Positions 7,647-17,115 of a stretch of 64,000 bases of DNA are shown here, in pieces. The stretch is from Rossellomorea sp036867415. Lineage in GTDB: Bacteria; Bacillota; Bacilli; Bacillales; Bacillaceae_B. The notes under the pieces are model-generated. The model ran no database searches. It was not told the origin of the DNA and saw only the letters and a program-made list of their open reading frames with translations. Each line of letters begins with the position of its first letter. Positions within the stretch are counted from its first letter, which is position 1. Made by a program: the position numbers and the translations under genes. Where the stretch lies: NCBI RefSeq assembly GCF_036867415.1, contig NZ_JBAJHU010000009.1, positions 104,583-168,582 on the forward strand, read 5' to 3'.

Positions 7647-9332
7647 TTAATAGCTTCGTTCTGTCCAGCCTTTAAAATGGGTTTTAAGCTTATGCCCATT
7701 TTCCACTTCCAATTGGATATCTTTCACATACCAGCCGCGGTAATTTACGGATGCATCTGTTTCGTAGTTGAATCGGATGAATTTTGTACCGGAAGGGATG
7801 GATACTTCCTCTTCTGACCATCCATCGCTGGTTCCCGTCATTGCATTTCCGGCTGCGGTCCAGGTTTCCCCGTCAGGTGACGTTTCTACATGACCGAAGT
7901 CAGAGTCCTTTTCAATCCGGTACCAGGTATCAAAGGAAAGACGGGCATCTTCTTTTACATCCACTTCTGCTGTCAAACTTCGGTTCAGTTGATCACCGTA
8001 ACCAGCAAACCATGCTTTCTCTTTTTTGTGACCCTGCATTTCTACAGGAATCGAATCTGCAACCAACCGGGCGAACGGGCGACGGACTGTGTTGGTCGAT
8101 ACCGTGCTTCGCGAAGGGTGGACACGGTTCGTCAATAGAATGGCAATGGTGTCATTATCCTGATCCACGACGATCGAAGTTCCTGTGTACCCTGTGTGAC
8201 CAAGTGAGTTCTCGTCTGCCAAACCATCCATGAACCACCCCTGGTTCAATTCCCAGCCAAGTCCATGATCGTCACCGGGAAATTCTGGAATTTGATTTTC
8301 AGAGAGCATTTGAATCGTTTCAGGTTTCAGTATCCGCTTGCCTCCGTAACGCCCTTCTTTCACAAACATATGGGCAAATTTCGCCAGGTCTTCTGCAGTG
8401 GAGAACACACCTGCATGCCCTGCAACGCCGTCCAGTGACCAGGCATTTTCATCATGAACTTCTCCCCAGACGAGTCCTCTTCCGATCGCAGGCTGATATT
8501 CAGTGGCAGCGATCCTTTCTTTCAGGGAAGCCGGCGGGTTGTACATGGTGTCTTTCATCCCTAGCGGCTCAGTAATATTTTCTTTCACAAATTCATCGAG
8601 GCGCTGCCCGGACAACCTTTCAATGATGGCACCTAATGTAATCATGTTTAAATCACTGTATGTATAGGCGGTGCCGGGTTCGTTCGCAAGAGGGTGGTTG
8701 AACACGATCTGCATTCTGTCCTCTCTATCATTCCCTTGACTGTACAATGGAATCCATGCAGTGAACCCTGAAGTGTGGGTCATCAACTGCCGGATGGTGA
8801 CATCTTCTTTCCCATTCGCAGCAAACTCAGGGATATATTCAGCAACCCTGTCGTCCAGTTCGAATGCACCGTCCTCATAAAGGATCATCGCTGCTGTCGT
8901 TGTAAAGATCTTGCTGATGGATGCAAGATCGAAAATCGTGTCTTTCTCCATCGCGATCGGTGAGTCTGTCTCAGTAAAATCACCGTCTGTATAGCGGTAC
9001 GCATCCCCGTATGCATCATGCTTGACGATATGCCCGCTTCTCGCGACAAGTGCAACAGCCCCCGGCATGACACCCTCGGCAATCTTCTCTTCCATCAAAG
9101 GATCGATTCTATCCAAAGTGAACTGCATCATACCTGCTCCACGTGCAGAACCCGGATGAAGGACAGGTGACGAAGGTCCAGGATTCCCCCATGTAAATGC
9201 AGGATGCGCACGTACATTTTCCGTTCCTGATACCTCCCCATCATTTTCCCCGCCTTGAGCAAGTACTGCGGGACTAAATAACGAGGTACACATCAAAGCA
9301 GTCAAAACGATTGAAACTGGTTTCTTTTTCAT
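7647..9332 (-). CDS. amiE: N-acetylmuramoyl-L-alanine amidase AmiE (beta-lactamase fold) with C-terminal beta-sandwich
   Basis: A secreted 561-residue serine hydrolase of the class C beta-lactamase/PBP fold. Signal peptide residues 1-25. Catalytic signatures: Ser138-Ile-Ser-Lys141 (SxxK), Tyr225-Ser-Asp (YxN-type) and His379-Thr-Gly. In B. subtilis the enzyme in this position (AmiE/YbbE) cuts the MurNAc-L-Ala bond after NagZ has acted. Residues from about 445 to the end form an extra beta-sandwich-like domain with TWYRIEKDSDFGHVETSPDG, resembling the C-terminal module of immune-inhibitor-A metalloproteases; this appears to be an addition to the core enzyme. It is first in the operon. The usual murQ, murR and murP genes are absent here. 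Confidence 0.85.
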   Translation of the reverse strand: MKKKPVSIVLTALMCTSLFSPAVLAQGGENDGEVSGTENVRAHPAFTWGNPGPSSPVLHPGSARGAGMMQFTLDRIDPLMEEKIAEGVMPGAVALVARSGHIVKHDAYGDAYRYTDGDFTETDSPIAMEKDTIFDLASISKIFTTTAAMILYEDGAFELDDRVAEYIPEFAANGKEDVTIRQLMTHTSGFTAWIPLYSQGNDREDRMQIVFNHPLANEPGTAYTYSDLNMITLGAIIERLSGQRLDEFVKENITEPLGMKDTMYNPPASLKERIAATEYQPAIGRGLVWGEVHDENAWSLDGVAGHAGVFSTAEDLAKFAHMFVKEGRYGGKRILKPETIQMLSENQIPEFPGDDHGLGWELNQGWFMDGLADENSLGHTGYTGTSIVVDQDNDTIAILLTNRVHPSRSTVSTNTVRRPFARLVADSIPVEMQGHKKEKAWFAGYGDQLNRSLTAEVDVKEDARLSFDTWYRIEKDSDFGHVETSPDGETWTAAGNAMTGTSDGWSEEEVSIPSGTKFIRFNYETDASVNYRGWYVKDIQLEVENGHKLKTHFKGWTERSY

Positions 9333-9703
9333 CCAACTTTCCCTCCTTTTAGTCGAAATGTAAGGGTTTCCAATTACTCTACTACTCTAGTTTATGGAAT
9401 TAAAAGTATAGATGTCTATACCACTTAAGTCCCGTTAACGGTCGGAATGCCGGAATTTGGTATGACATTTGGACTGTTTTGAATTTTTTGATTATTCTTT
9501 ATACCCCCGTGAAAAAAACTTTTAATCCTTTTGTGGTGTTTGTATATATATCGATAACCAATACAGTTCTTGCAAATCCTGAATTTAGGAGTCCAGCATG
9601 AAATAGAAAGAATGCAAAATGGAAGGAAACTTAAATGAGATTGGGACAAAACAAAAAAACAACTACCTAAAGGCGAACATTATCAGTGTTAGACTCTAAA
9701 TAC
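9333..9703. other. Gene-free stretch upstream of amiE
   Basis: AT-rich leader and spacer. It should hold the amiE promoter, but I could not assign a convincing -35/-10 pair. A 74-codon minus-strand frame at 9425-9649 has Ile/Lys/Cys-rich composition and no ribosome binding site, and I do not believe it is a gene. Confidence 0.5.
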
Positions 9704-9896
9704 CGCTAATGATTTCCGTGCAAGACTTCGCTTTCCCAGGGTAGCCCGTGAACCTCCTCGTCAAGCCTGCGGGGTCTCACTTGTCTAGCTGCAGGACTTA
9801 GAGGCACATGTCATAAGCCTCTGAGCAAAGCCCTTCCGCTTTTATAATAAGCTGCTTTTCCCGCAGGAGTCTTCGTCTTGCACTCCAATCAACCGC
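9704..9896. repeat. Dispersed intergenic repeat, family 1, copy B, interrupted by a family 2 fragment
   Basis: The ends match copy A at 3898-4014 (GATTTCCGTGCAAGACTTCG at the left; GTCTTCGTCTTGCACTCCAA at the right). The middle differs. Positions about 9785-9846 carry a segment whose reverse complement (AAAGCGGAAGGGCTTTG, then CTTATGACATG...GCCTCTAAG) matches the family 2 repeat found at 52231-52590. One repeat therefore seems nested inside the other. Confidence 0.75.
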
Positions 9897-9941
9897 TGGA
9901 GCAAGCAAGATACTAAATGGACATTTGAACTAAGCTAATAA

Positions 9942-9988
9942 AAAACCCGAACTTACTTGAATTTAGAATTCAAATTAGTTCGGGTTTT
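9942..9988. terminator. Bidirectional-looking terminator downstream of the isomerase gene
   Basis: AAAACCCGAACT (9942-9953) pairs with AGTTCGGGTTTT (9977-9988). The loop itself contains TTGAATT/AATTCAA. A- and T-runs flank both sides, so it can stop transcription in either direction. It lies 85 bp after the isomerase stop. Confidence 0.85.
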
Positions 9989-10072
9989 ATTCATACGAGA
10001 ACACTTTTGTCACAACCTCTATTTTAATCGTGTACAAACACTTCGTCCATATGCAGGTTTCATTTAAGTTAC

Positions 10073-10903
10073 CTATTTCCATTCAGCATCAATACTACGC
10101 AATATTTCTTTTAATTGTTTTGTTGCCACTTTAAATAATTCCGACCCACTAAACCCGAAAAATGTTCCCTCAGCAGCCAAGTGAGGCTCAAGTGACATAA
10201 AACCTTTATATCCTTTGGCTTTTAAAGCTCTATACATTTCTTCAATTTGCCCATCTCCCTCCCCTGCTGGAACAACGGTACCATTAGAAAATAGCGCATC
10301 TTTCACATGGACATACTCAATATAGTTTTCAAGCAAAGGATAGGCATCTGTAAATGGTTTTACCCCGCATTGAACAAAGTTCGCAGGATCGAATACGGCA
10401 CGGAAGTTAGGTGATTGGCATGTCGTCAATAAATCCAAGCAACGTTCCGCATCACTGCCAAAAATCCCCTTTTCGTTCTCGTGCAGCAGGATCACTCCTC
10501 CTTCTTCTGCCCTTCTGACAAGAATGTTCATTCTTCTCATCACTTCATCCCTATAGATAAGTGGATCTTTGTCTTCAGGAATAAAAAAAGAGAAAACCCT
10601 GATAAAGCGGGTGCCTAAATACTTTGCTGTTTCGATCACTTTATCGAATTTAGCAAGATGTCCCTGAAAATCGTCTTGTATACCAATCTTTCCAATTGGT
10701 GATCCAATGGAAGAAACTTGGATTCCTTTGCTGTCGAGTACTTCTTTTACTTGTATCACTTCTTGGAAATCAATATCAACGATATTTTTCCCCCATACAC
10801 TCCGGAGCTCCAGATAATTTATTCTTTCGGTGTGAAGGACGTCTAATTGAATGTTCAAATCCGGTGAAATTTCATCAGCAAAACCTGATAATTTTACAAT
10901 CAT
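10073..10903 (-). CDS. Sugar phosphate isomerase/epimerase (xylose isomerase-like TIM barrel)
   Basis: A soluble 276-residue protein of the AP endonuclease 2/xylose isomerase-like superfamily. Family landmarks: ELRSVWGKNI early in the barrel, LLHENEKGIFG (metal-ligand Glu), FDPANFVQCG, YVHVKDALFSNG with its HVKD metal site, and PAGEGDGQI near the end. These barrels act as isomerases, epimerases or, in some keto-sugar pathways, lyases, so the reaction cannot be fixed from sequence. AAGGAGG precedes the ATG. It follows the GH94 terminator and so may have its own promoter, and it is followed by its own strong terminator. It is the leftmost member of the carbohydrate locus and one of two such barrels in it. 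Confidence 0.8.
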   Translation of the reverse strand: MIVKLSGFADEISPDLNIQLDVLHTERINYLELRSVWGKNIVDIDFQEVIQVKEVLDSKGIQVSSIGSPIGKIGIQDDFQGHLAKFDKVIETAKYLGTRFIRVFSFFIPEDKDPLIYRDEVMRRMNILVRRAEEGGVILLHENEKGIFGSDAERCLDLLTTCQSPNFRAVFDPANFVQCGVKPFTDAYPLLENYIEYVHVKDALFSNGTVVPAGEGDGQIEEMYRALKAKGYKGFMSLEPHLAAEGTFFGFSGSELFKVATKQLKEILRSIDAEWK

Positions 10904-11018
10904 TTTTTTCCTCCTTAAACTGATTCCTCATATTCAGCTATATATTCACAATCTATAACTCTACTAATCAATCTTAACAAATGAATGCCACGCTACACCT
11001 GTTCATAACTTCTAACAT

Positions 11019-11052
11019 ATTAAAAGCAACGGTCGCCCATTGGACGACCGTT
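11019..11052 (-). terminator. Terminator downstream of the GH94 gene
   Basis: AACGGTCG (11028-11035) pairs with CGACCGTT (11045-11052), with further CC/GG pairs inside. The minus strand continues GCTTTTAA. The GH94 stop is 8 bp away. Confidence 0.8.
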
Positions 11053-11060
11053 CACTTCAT

Positions 11061-14000
11061 TTAGAGATATACTTCAATTATATTCGTCTCAAAATTTAGT
11101 TTACTTTCTAATTCCGCTTTGGAAATGCATAATCCGCCTTGGCGATATCGATTCTTGATCGTGTCTATTGCTTTTACTGATTCGCCATTGATAACAACTC
11201 TTCGTCCCGTTTTTCCTGTGCCAAGATGATAAACAAATGAAACTGACTTATCATAAATCATATAGTCGAATGTTAACCTGTCAAAATTCTCAGGTAAAAC
11301 AGGATCAATCACTAGTTCATCAGCAGCCGGACGAATACCCAAACAATTTGAAATCAGCTGATTCATATAAATACCAGGGCCGCTCGAATAGATCCGCCAT
11401 CCCCCTTTTACCGGTACTGAACCATCTTTTAACTTATCAAAATCTTTCTGTGCCTCATAACGTGTGTTAAACTTACCGTCAGAACTGCTGAAGTACGCAT
11501 TACTCTGGCGTCTCTCCGCATTCGGCACAACATCCTGAATGCGAACCGGATTAATTTTAGCTAATCCGCTCCATACTTCGTCTACTTTCCCAAGCTTGGC
11601 CATCGCTTCCACAAAACGAATATTTGCATGGACATACTGCAATCCAATCTCCCTGCCAAAGTTTGATGCAGTCTCCGCCCGTTGGAAGTGGGTACTGATT
11701 CCTCCCTTATATTTGGCTGGACGATTCATTAAACGAACTCCATCCGGGCTATATAAGGTTTCTTTTATCAATTCATAATGAGCTTCAGCCTGCTCCTTCG
11801 TAAGCAGCTCACTAATGATACTGCGCTGCATTGGCAGCAATCGATAATGAATCCCTGTTTTTTCATCTTCCGGGTGAAGCATCAATTCGGCTGAATCAGG
11901 ATTCTCCATATATACAAAGCCTGGGATCACGCCTGATTTCAACATATATTGATTGAAATCAGCTTCAATTCCAGATGCTAGTTGTGCAAGTTCAGATGCT
12001 TCCTTTCCGTCTACTTCTTCCAGGACAACAGATAAATTCCGAAGAGCCTGATAGGTTAAAGCAACCGTCCAGCTGCTGACCATATATTGCTTCAATTTTG
12101 CATTTGCCGGCTGCAGGGTATCGTCCCAATCTCCATCTCCGTAAGATGATAAATGAGTGTCATGCAGGAAATGTTCTTTTATATAGTTGATCTGTTTTTT
12201 TGCATGCTCATAAATCGTTTCCACTTCATCCGTCAGCTTGAAACCATTCCCACGCTTAGTGTAAGGCACTTTCTCTTGTAATATATCGTAGTCCTTCGTA
12301 ACCGCTAAATAATCACCTAATACCTTTAACGGCCATACGATAATGTCACCATGGCTCTCTCCAGCTTGGATATGAGAGTACTTATCAAACATAAACCATT
12401 GCGGCCAATTCCCATCATCCTCGAATTGATGAGTATAAACAGTTTTGATAATTTCCTTGACAGTTTCATATTTTTGCACAGCCATAAAGTATTCCATCGG
12501 CCCCTGGCAAACATCCCGTGTCCCCCATGCCGCTCCACTATATTGTTCCAGACCGTGCGGAACGGAAAAATGAACCAGCATATTATGTGTATACCACCAT
12601 GCAAGAGCGTTTACTTTGTCTAATTCTTCAATTGTTTCGCCTTGCTGTGATAAATGGAATCCATTCATTAATTGACTCAAATAGTCACGATAACGTTCAA
12701 TTTCTGTTGAGGCATCCCGCTTCGTAAATGGATACTCTTCACCATGCAGAAGACCCTGCATCGTCATTTCCCACTCTGCTGCAGGATCCAAATCGAACAC
12801 AACGACAGATGCAGAATGAGGCTCAGCGTTTGAAGTAAGCTTACTTTCATTATCTAAAGTAAACTCAGCACCCTCAACACGGATCCGATATTTCAAGTCC
12901 GGATAAATAGCTGCAGAATTCGAATCAGCATCTGCGGTGAAAGATACCGTTTGACCTTCCCTTTCAAAATGGAATGGTACTTCGAGCTCATTTCCATTCA
13001 TGGATACTTGATTCGTTACGAGATAACGATACGCATTCCCGGTTTCAGTTCTGACTTGCAGATGTATTTCCGGAGTATCGACCGATGAATAGTTTGTAAT
13101 GATGAATGTTTCATCACTCGTTTTGTAGTACCAGCGTGTAAAGTTAAACCCCATTTCAAAGAGAGATGGCATCGTTAATAATCGATACACACCGCCGATT
13201 TCCACATAGATGCGCTGCCCGGATGTTTTCATTACGTTTAAGGCATTCCGTGCATTCGTTAACAGCTTATTGAATGAAGTGTTTCCCACAACAAGCTGAG
13301 AATTAAAGATCCCATATATGAATGATGTCGATGAGAGTACATTTTCTTTTATTTTGTCATTTTGCCCAGTCATGAGTATATGGCCGTGCGGGCGTTCGAC
13401 AAGTCGCTCTTTTTCCTTTAAAACTATGTGCTCATATGTGTCTGTAAAGAATGAAAGTAAGGTATCTCCATCCCATTCTTCCTGTTGACGCTCAGGGAAT
13501 AATTTCAAAATGTCTTCATTTGTCATAGAATCAGTAACCAAAGGTGTTCCGAATTCAGGGGTCCTGCCAACTTTTTCAAGAGATTGGACGGAACATTCTC
13601 TACGATTTTTCACATCTTCCCAGGCAGCTGCTACATCTTCGCCATACTCTATTGTGGTTACTGCATCAGGGTGATTTTCTTTAAATAATCCATAAAATAC
13701 AAATTTTGTTTGTCCTGCTAATGTTACCCGTTCTGATTGTAAGCCTGTATAAGCAAACTCGTATTGGTAAATTTCATTCGGCAGAGAATCTTTATACAAT
13801 ACCTCCGGTTGATTTGTTTCTTTATAGGTCAAACCGAAGAACTGGAAACCATCTGTTGAGTAACCTACAGCTTTTGTTAATGACCCTTGTTGTAAATATG
13901 GAAACCCTCCTGGCTGCTTCTGATTCTGTCTGGAACAAACAACATATCCCTTCGTTTCATCTTTAAAAACCTTGTGATCGATGTATTGAGAAACATATGC

Positions 14001-14414
14001 TTCATTATTTCTGACAGCACCTTTACTTGCCATCCCTAAATCTTGTCCATACACCACATCTACTTCAACGTCATGACCATCAACTGTGATATCCCAAAAC
14101 CAGATACCTTGTTCAGTCAAGTGAAAAGTGACTTGATAGTAAACATCATGAATATTTCCTTTCCATGTCACTTGAGAACTTGAAAATTCCACTTCACTAT
14201 TTGATTGTGCTCCCAGTAATGGAAAAACGTGAATTCCATCCGATTGAAATAATCGCAAATATACATTATTCAGTGATCCATCAACGGGATTGGACAACCA
14301 TTGATTGATCATAATTTGTCGATGAGTCGATTGAAAAATATCGCCGCTGTTTAAAAATGAAAAAAGTAAGGCTCCTTCTTTTAATTCAAACGATAAGTCC
14401 TTTGTTAAAGTCAT
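11061..14414 (-). CDS. GH94 phosphorylase, probable 1,2-beta-oligoglucan phosphorylase
   Basis: A cytoplasmic protein of about 1117 residues, much longer than cellobiose phosphorylase (about 800) and close to the 1,2-beta-oligoglucan (sophoro-oligosaccharide) phosphorylase of Listeria innocua. It has the GH94 order: N-terminal beta-sandwich, helical linker, (alpha/alpha)6 barrel with HGLEQYSGAAWGTRDVCQGP and the catalytic-acid motif GDGDWDDT near residue 760, then a C-terminal jelly roll. The N-terminal PVDGSLNNVYLR and GYSTDGFQFFGL segments match my memory of the Listeria enzyme. It would split the oligosaccharide with phosphate, giving alpha-glucose 1-phosphate. The ATG at 14414 lies 1 bp after the GH3 stop, with GAGGGGA upstream, so the two are coupled; Listeria also pairs them. 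Linkage specificity is inferred. Confidence 0.75.
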   Translation of the reverse strand: MTLTKDLSFELKEGALLFSFLNSGDIFQSTHRQIMINQWLSNPVDGSLNNVYLRLFQSDGIHVFPLLGAQSNSEVEFSSSQVTWKGNIHDVYYQVTFHLTEQGIWFWDITVDGHDVEVDVVYGQDLGMASKGAVRNNEAYVSQYIDHKVFKDETKGYVVCSRQNQKQPGGFPYLQQGSLTKAVGYSTDGFQFFGLTYKETNQPEVLYKDSLPNEIYQYEFAYTGLQSERVTLAGQTKFVFYGLFKENHPDAVTTIEYGEDVAAAWEDVKNRRECSVQSLEKVGRTPEFGTPLVTDSMTNEDILKLFPERQQEEWDGDTLLSFFTDTYEHIVLKEKERLVERPHGHILMTGQNDKIKENVLSSTSFIYGIFNSQLVVGNTSFNKLLTNARNALNVMKTSGQRIYVEIGGVYRLLTMPSLFEMGFNFTRWYYKTSDETFIITNYSSVDTPEIHLQVRTETGNAYRYLVTNQVSMNGNELEVPFHFEREGQTVSFTADADSNSAAIYPDLKYRIRVEGAEFTLDNESKLTSNAEPHSASVVVFDLDPAAEWEMTMQGLLHGEEYPFTKRDASTEIERYRDYLSQLMNGFHLSQQGETIEELDKVNALAWWYTHNMLVHFSVPHGLEQYSGAAWGTRDVCQGPMEYFMAVQKYETVKEIIKTVYTHQFEDDGNWPQWFMFDKYSHIQAGESHGDIIVWPLKVLGDYLAVTKDYDILQEKVPYTKRGNGFKLTDEVETIYEHAKKQINYIKEHFLHDTHLSSYGDGDWDDTLQPANAKLKQYMVSSWTVALTYQALRNLSVVLEEVDGKEASELAQLASGIEADFNQYMLKSGVIPGFVYMENPDSAELMLHPEDEKTGIHYRLLPMQRSIISELLTKEQAEAHYELIKETLYSPDGVRLMNRPAKYKGGISTHFQRAETASNFGREIGLQYVHANIRFVEAMAKLGKVDEVWSGLAKINPVRIQDVVPNAERRQSNAYFSSSDGKFNTRYEAQKDFDKLKDGSVPVKGGWRIYSSGPGIYMNQLISNCLGIRPAADELVIDPVLPENFDRLTFDYMIYDKSVSFVYHLGTGKTGRRVVINGESVKAIDTIKNRYRQGGLCISKAELESKLNFETNIIEVYL

Positions 14415-14415
14415 C

Positions 14416-16593
14416 CTATTCCCCTCGATCCATTTCATTTGTCAATTCAAATGCAAGTTCTGTAACGTCTTTGCTGTTTGGACCAATATAAACAATAAAT
14501 TCTCCCGGATCACTCCTGAACTGTAAATCCGAATGGTGGTAGTGAAGCTGCTCTTCATTTAAGGTAAACATGATTTCTTTCTCTTCTCCCGGGTCCAATG
14601 TGATCTTTTTGAAATCCTTCAACTCTTTTAATGGACGTACAACTTCGCCTACGACATCTCGCACAAATAACTGAACGATTTCATCCCCAGTGACATTTCC
14701 TGTGTTTTTTACTTTTACAGAAATCGAAATGGATCCTCCCGGGCTCATTGATGTTGCTGAAAGGGATGCATCACTGTAGGTAAAAGACGTATAACTTAAT
14801 CCAAATCCAAATGGAAGCAGAGGCTCATTAGGGATATCCAAATACTTAGAAACATATTCAGTCACTGGTTCAATCTTCGGACGACCTGTATTGAAACTGT
14901 TATAATAAACCGGAACTTGGCCAACGGAATATGGAAACGACATCGTTAATCGTCCTGATGGGTTCACATCTCCATACAGTAAATCTGCCACAGCTGCTCC
15001 ACCTTCTGTACCTGGGAACCAGGCTTCTAACACAGCATCTGTTTGATCAATTACGCCATGTAAGTCAAGAGGACGGCCATTAAACAATACGGCAACGATT
15101 GGTTTTTGTAATTGTTTCATTTTTGAAACCAAATCCAGCTGTACTTCGGGTAAACGAATATCTGCTCGGCATTTAGCTTCCCCGCTCATTCTTGAATGTT
15201 CACCTAAAGCCAGCACAATGACATCAGCATCTTTGGCAATTTGAAGTGCTGCTTCCATTTGCTCTTCTGTTCCTGACTCAACATCGCATCCTTGAGCGAG
15301 AAATAGAAGGGACTCATCTATTTTCATTCTAAAACCTTCACCTACTGTTATTGCATTTTCTTTCGATCCTTGCCAAGACCATGGCCCTAAAATGTCTCCA
15401 TTTTGAGCAAATGGTCCAATTAATGCGACCTTTTGATCTTTATGTAATGGCAGGACTTGATCATTTTTTAATAGTACACAAGATTTTGTCGCAAGTTCCC
15501 TGGATGCTTGACGGTGTTCTTCACATAATATAAGTTCTTTCTCCAGCTGTTCATCCGCTCCGCGATATGGGTTTTCAAACAATCCCAATTTCTCTTTTAG
15601 TTGCAAAATACGAAGAACCGACTCATCGATCAAGCTTTCAGATATGGAGCCGTCCTCAACTAATTGCTTTAAGTTCTTAACATAACAGGCTGTCATCATC
15701 TCGATATCTACACCTGCTTCGATAGCCTTTTGGGCAGCTTCTCTTTCATTTGCTGCAACACCGTGGGGGATAATCTCCTTCACTGCACCCCAGTCAGATA
15801 TAATGACACCGTCAAAGCCCCATTCATCTCGAAGCAATTGGCGCATTAATCTTTTATTACCAGTAGCAGGAATACTATCGACAGTGTTAAAGGAAGTCAT
15901 AACCATCTCACAGCCTTCATCAAGGGCTGCTTTATACGCCGGTAAATATGATTCGCGGAGCATGCGTTCTGACATATCCACTGTATTATAGTCCCTGCCT
16001 CCTTCTGCTGCTCCATATGCAGCAAAGTGTTTGACACATGCAGCAACTCGGTGTTCATCCTTTTCAAGATCTGATCCTTGAAATCCGCGGACAAATGCCT
16101 TTGCAAACTCAGCATTTAAGTATGGATCCTCTCCAGTAGACTCCATCACTCTTCCCCAGCGCGGATCACGGACCAAGTCGACCATCGGTGCAAACGTAAC
16201 GTGTACCCCGGAAACAGCAGCTTCTTTTGCTGCGACTTCAGCACTCTTTTCAGCCAATTCCATATCCCATGAACACCCGATTGCTAAAGGAACCGGGAAA
16301 ATCGTTTTAAACCCGTGAACGATATCAGCCATCATCAGTAAGGGAATGCCTAGTCGATTTCCATCAAGATGGGCCTTTTGGATATTCATTGTTTCTTTTG
16401 CTCCTGCTCCACCCAGTACTGAGCCGCTGTTATGCACAACGTCTTTATTAATCCCCATATCCTCCATTGGCCCTGTAATTTTCCCTTGATTTGAGGAACC
16501 TTCATAAAATAATGTAGCTAACTGCATTAATTGCCCGATTTTTTCATCCAATGTCATTTGTTCAAGGATGATATTCACATGATTTTTTGTCAT
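14416..16593 (-). CDS. GH3 beta-glucosidase
   Basis: A cytoplasmic 725-residue enzyme with no signal peptide. Domain order: GH3 N-domain barrel (about 1-330), GH3 C-domain (about 370-590), fibronectin III-like domain (about 640-715, GDEIVQLFVRDVVGEVVRPLKEL). The nucleophile Asp is in VIISDWGAVKE, and KHFAAYGAAEGGRDYN holds the substrate-binding Lys-His. This three-domain architecture is that of broad beta-glucosidases, including the sophorose-active enzyme next to the oligoglucan phosphorylase in Listeria. It likely cleaves disaccharides left by the phosphorylase to glucose. GGAGGGG precedes the start. A promoter and two LacI-type operators lie in the 520 bp upstream. Confidence 0.9.
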   Translation of the reverse strand: MTKNHVNIILEQMTLDEKIGQLMQLATLFYEGSSNQGKITGPMEDMGINKDVVHNSGSVLGGAGAKETMNIQKAHLDGNRLGIPLLMMADIVHGFKTIFPVPLAIGCSWDMELAEKSAEVAAKEAAVSGVHVTFAPMVDLVRDPRWGRVMESTGEDPYLNAEFAKAFVRGFQGSDLEKDEHRVAACVKHFAAYGAAEGGRDYNTVDMSERMLRESYLPAYKAALDEGCEMVMTSFNTVDSIPATGNKRLMRQLLRDEWGFDGVIISDWGAVKEIIPHGVAANEREAAQKAIEAGVDIEMMTACYVKNLKQLVEDGSISESLIDESVLRILQLKEKLGLFENPYRGADEQLEKELILCEEHRQASRELATKSCVLLKNDQVLPLHKDQKVALIGPFAQNGDILGPWSWQGSKENAITVGEGFRMKIDESLLFLAQGCDVESGTEEQMEAALQIAKDADVIVLALGEHSRMSGEAKCRADIRLPEVQLDLVSKMKQLQKPIVAVLFNGRPLDLHGVIDQTDAVLEAWFPGTEGGAAVADLLYGDVNPSGRLTMSFPYSVGQVPVYYNSFNTGRPKIEPVTEYVSKYLDIPNEPLLPFGFGLSYTSFTYSDASLSATSMSPGGSISISVKVKNTGNVTGDEIVQLFVRDVVGEVVRPLKELKDFKKITLDPGEEKEIMFTLNEEQLHYHHSDLQFRSDPGEFIVYIGPNSKDVTELAFELTNEMDRGE

Positions 16594-16688
16594 TTTGCCC
16601 CTCCGGTATGAATGTATATTTATCGTGATGTTTTAGAAACCCTATTCAAGTCTTGAATCAAACTATCCAAAACCTTTATCAACCAATA

Positions 16689-16704
16689 ATTGAAACGTTA
16701 CAAT
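16689..16704. promoter_or_regulatory. Second LacI-type operator in the GH3 leader
   Basis: ATTGAAACGTTACAAT matches the locus palindrome ATTGAAACGTTTCAAT with one mismatch. It lies 85 bp before the GH3 start and about 155 bp downstream of the primary operator, so a repressor tetramer or roadblock arrangement is possible. Confidence 0.7.
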
Positions 16705-16844
16705 AAAAATATAAAAAAAATGGCTGACACTGAATGACTACGTTCTTATATTGGATTTTAAGATAAAGAATCTATTTTCATCCTTTGAATTGTTCGTGAT
16801 AAATAATGAAAGTATCACGTTGAATGAAATCTGTGCCGCTTCAA

Positions 16845-16895
16845 TTGAAACGTTTCAATAAAGATATTATAAGACTAAATGTATGCGATTTCAAT
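16845..16895 (-). promoter_or_regulatory. Promoter and primary LacI-type operator of the GH3-GH94 operon
   Basis: Read on the minus strand: -35 TTGAAA (16890-16895), 17-bp spacer, -10 TATAAT (16867-16872), six bases, then the perfect palindrome ATTGAAACGTTTCAAT (16845-16860), which would cover the start of transcription. The leader to the GH3 start is about 265 bp. Confidence 0.85.
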
Positions 16896-17052
16896 ATTAA
16901 TACACTATTTTCTAAAATCCTTTTTTGACATTTATTCTATCAGGTTTACAGCACTTGGATTTGAAAGACTTTAAATGTCTTTAAAAAGCCGGCAGCTATG
17001 GCCATCAATCACTTTCTACTTAACTTTTCACACAGATGCCTGACCATTGCCG

Positions 17053-17090
17053 GTAAAAAAACAAAAGCAGCAGTTATAATACCTGCTGCT
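17053..17090 (-). terminator. Terminator ending the sulfatase operon
   Basis: AGCAGCAG (17066-17073) pairs with CTGCTGCT (17083-17090). The minus strand follows with TTTTGTTTTTTT. It separates the sulfatase unit from the GH3 promoter region. Confidence 0.9.
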
Positions 17091-17115
17091 ACTATTTTAC
17101 ACATGACATATCGCC

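Noticed and set aside
9425..9649. 74-codon minus-strand open frame in the amiE upstream region
   Set aside because: No ribosome binding site, unusual composition and no recognisable domain.
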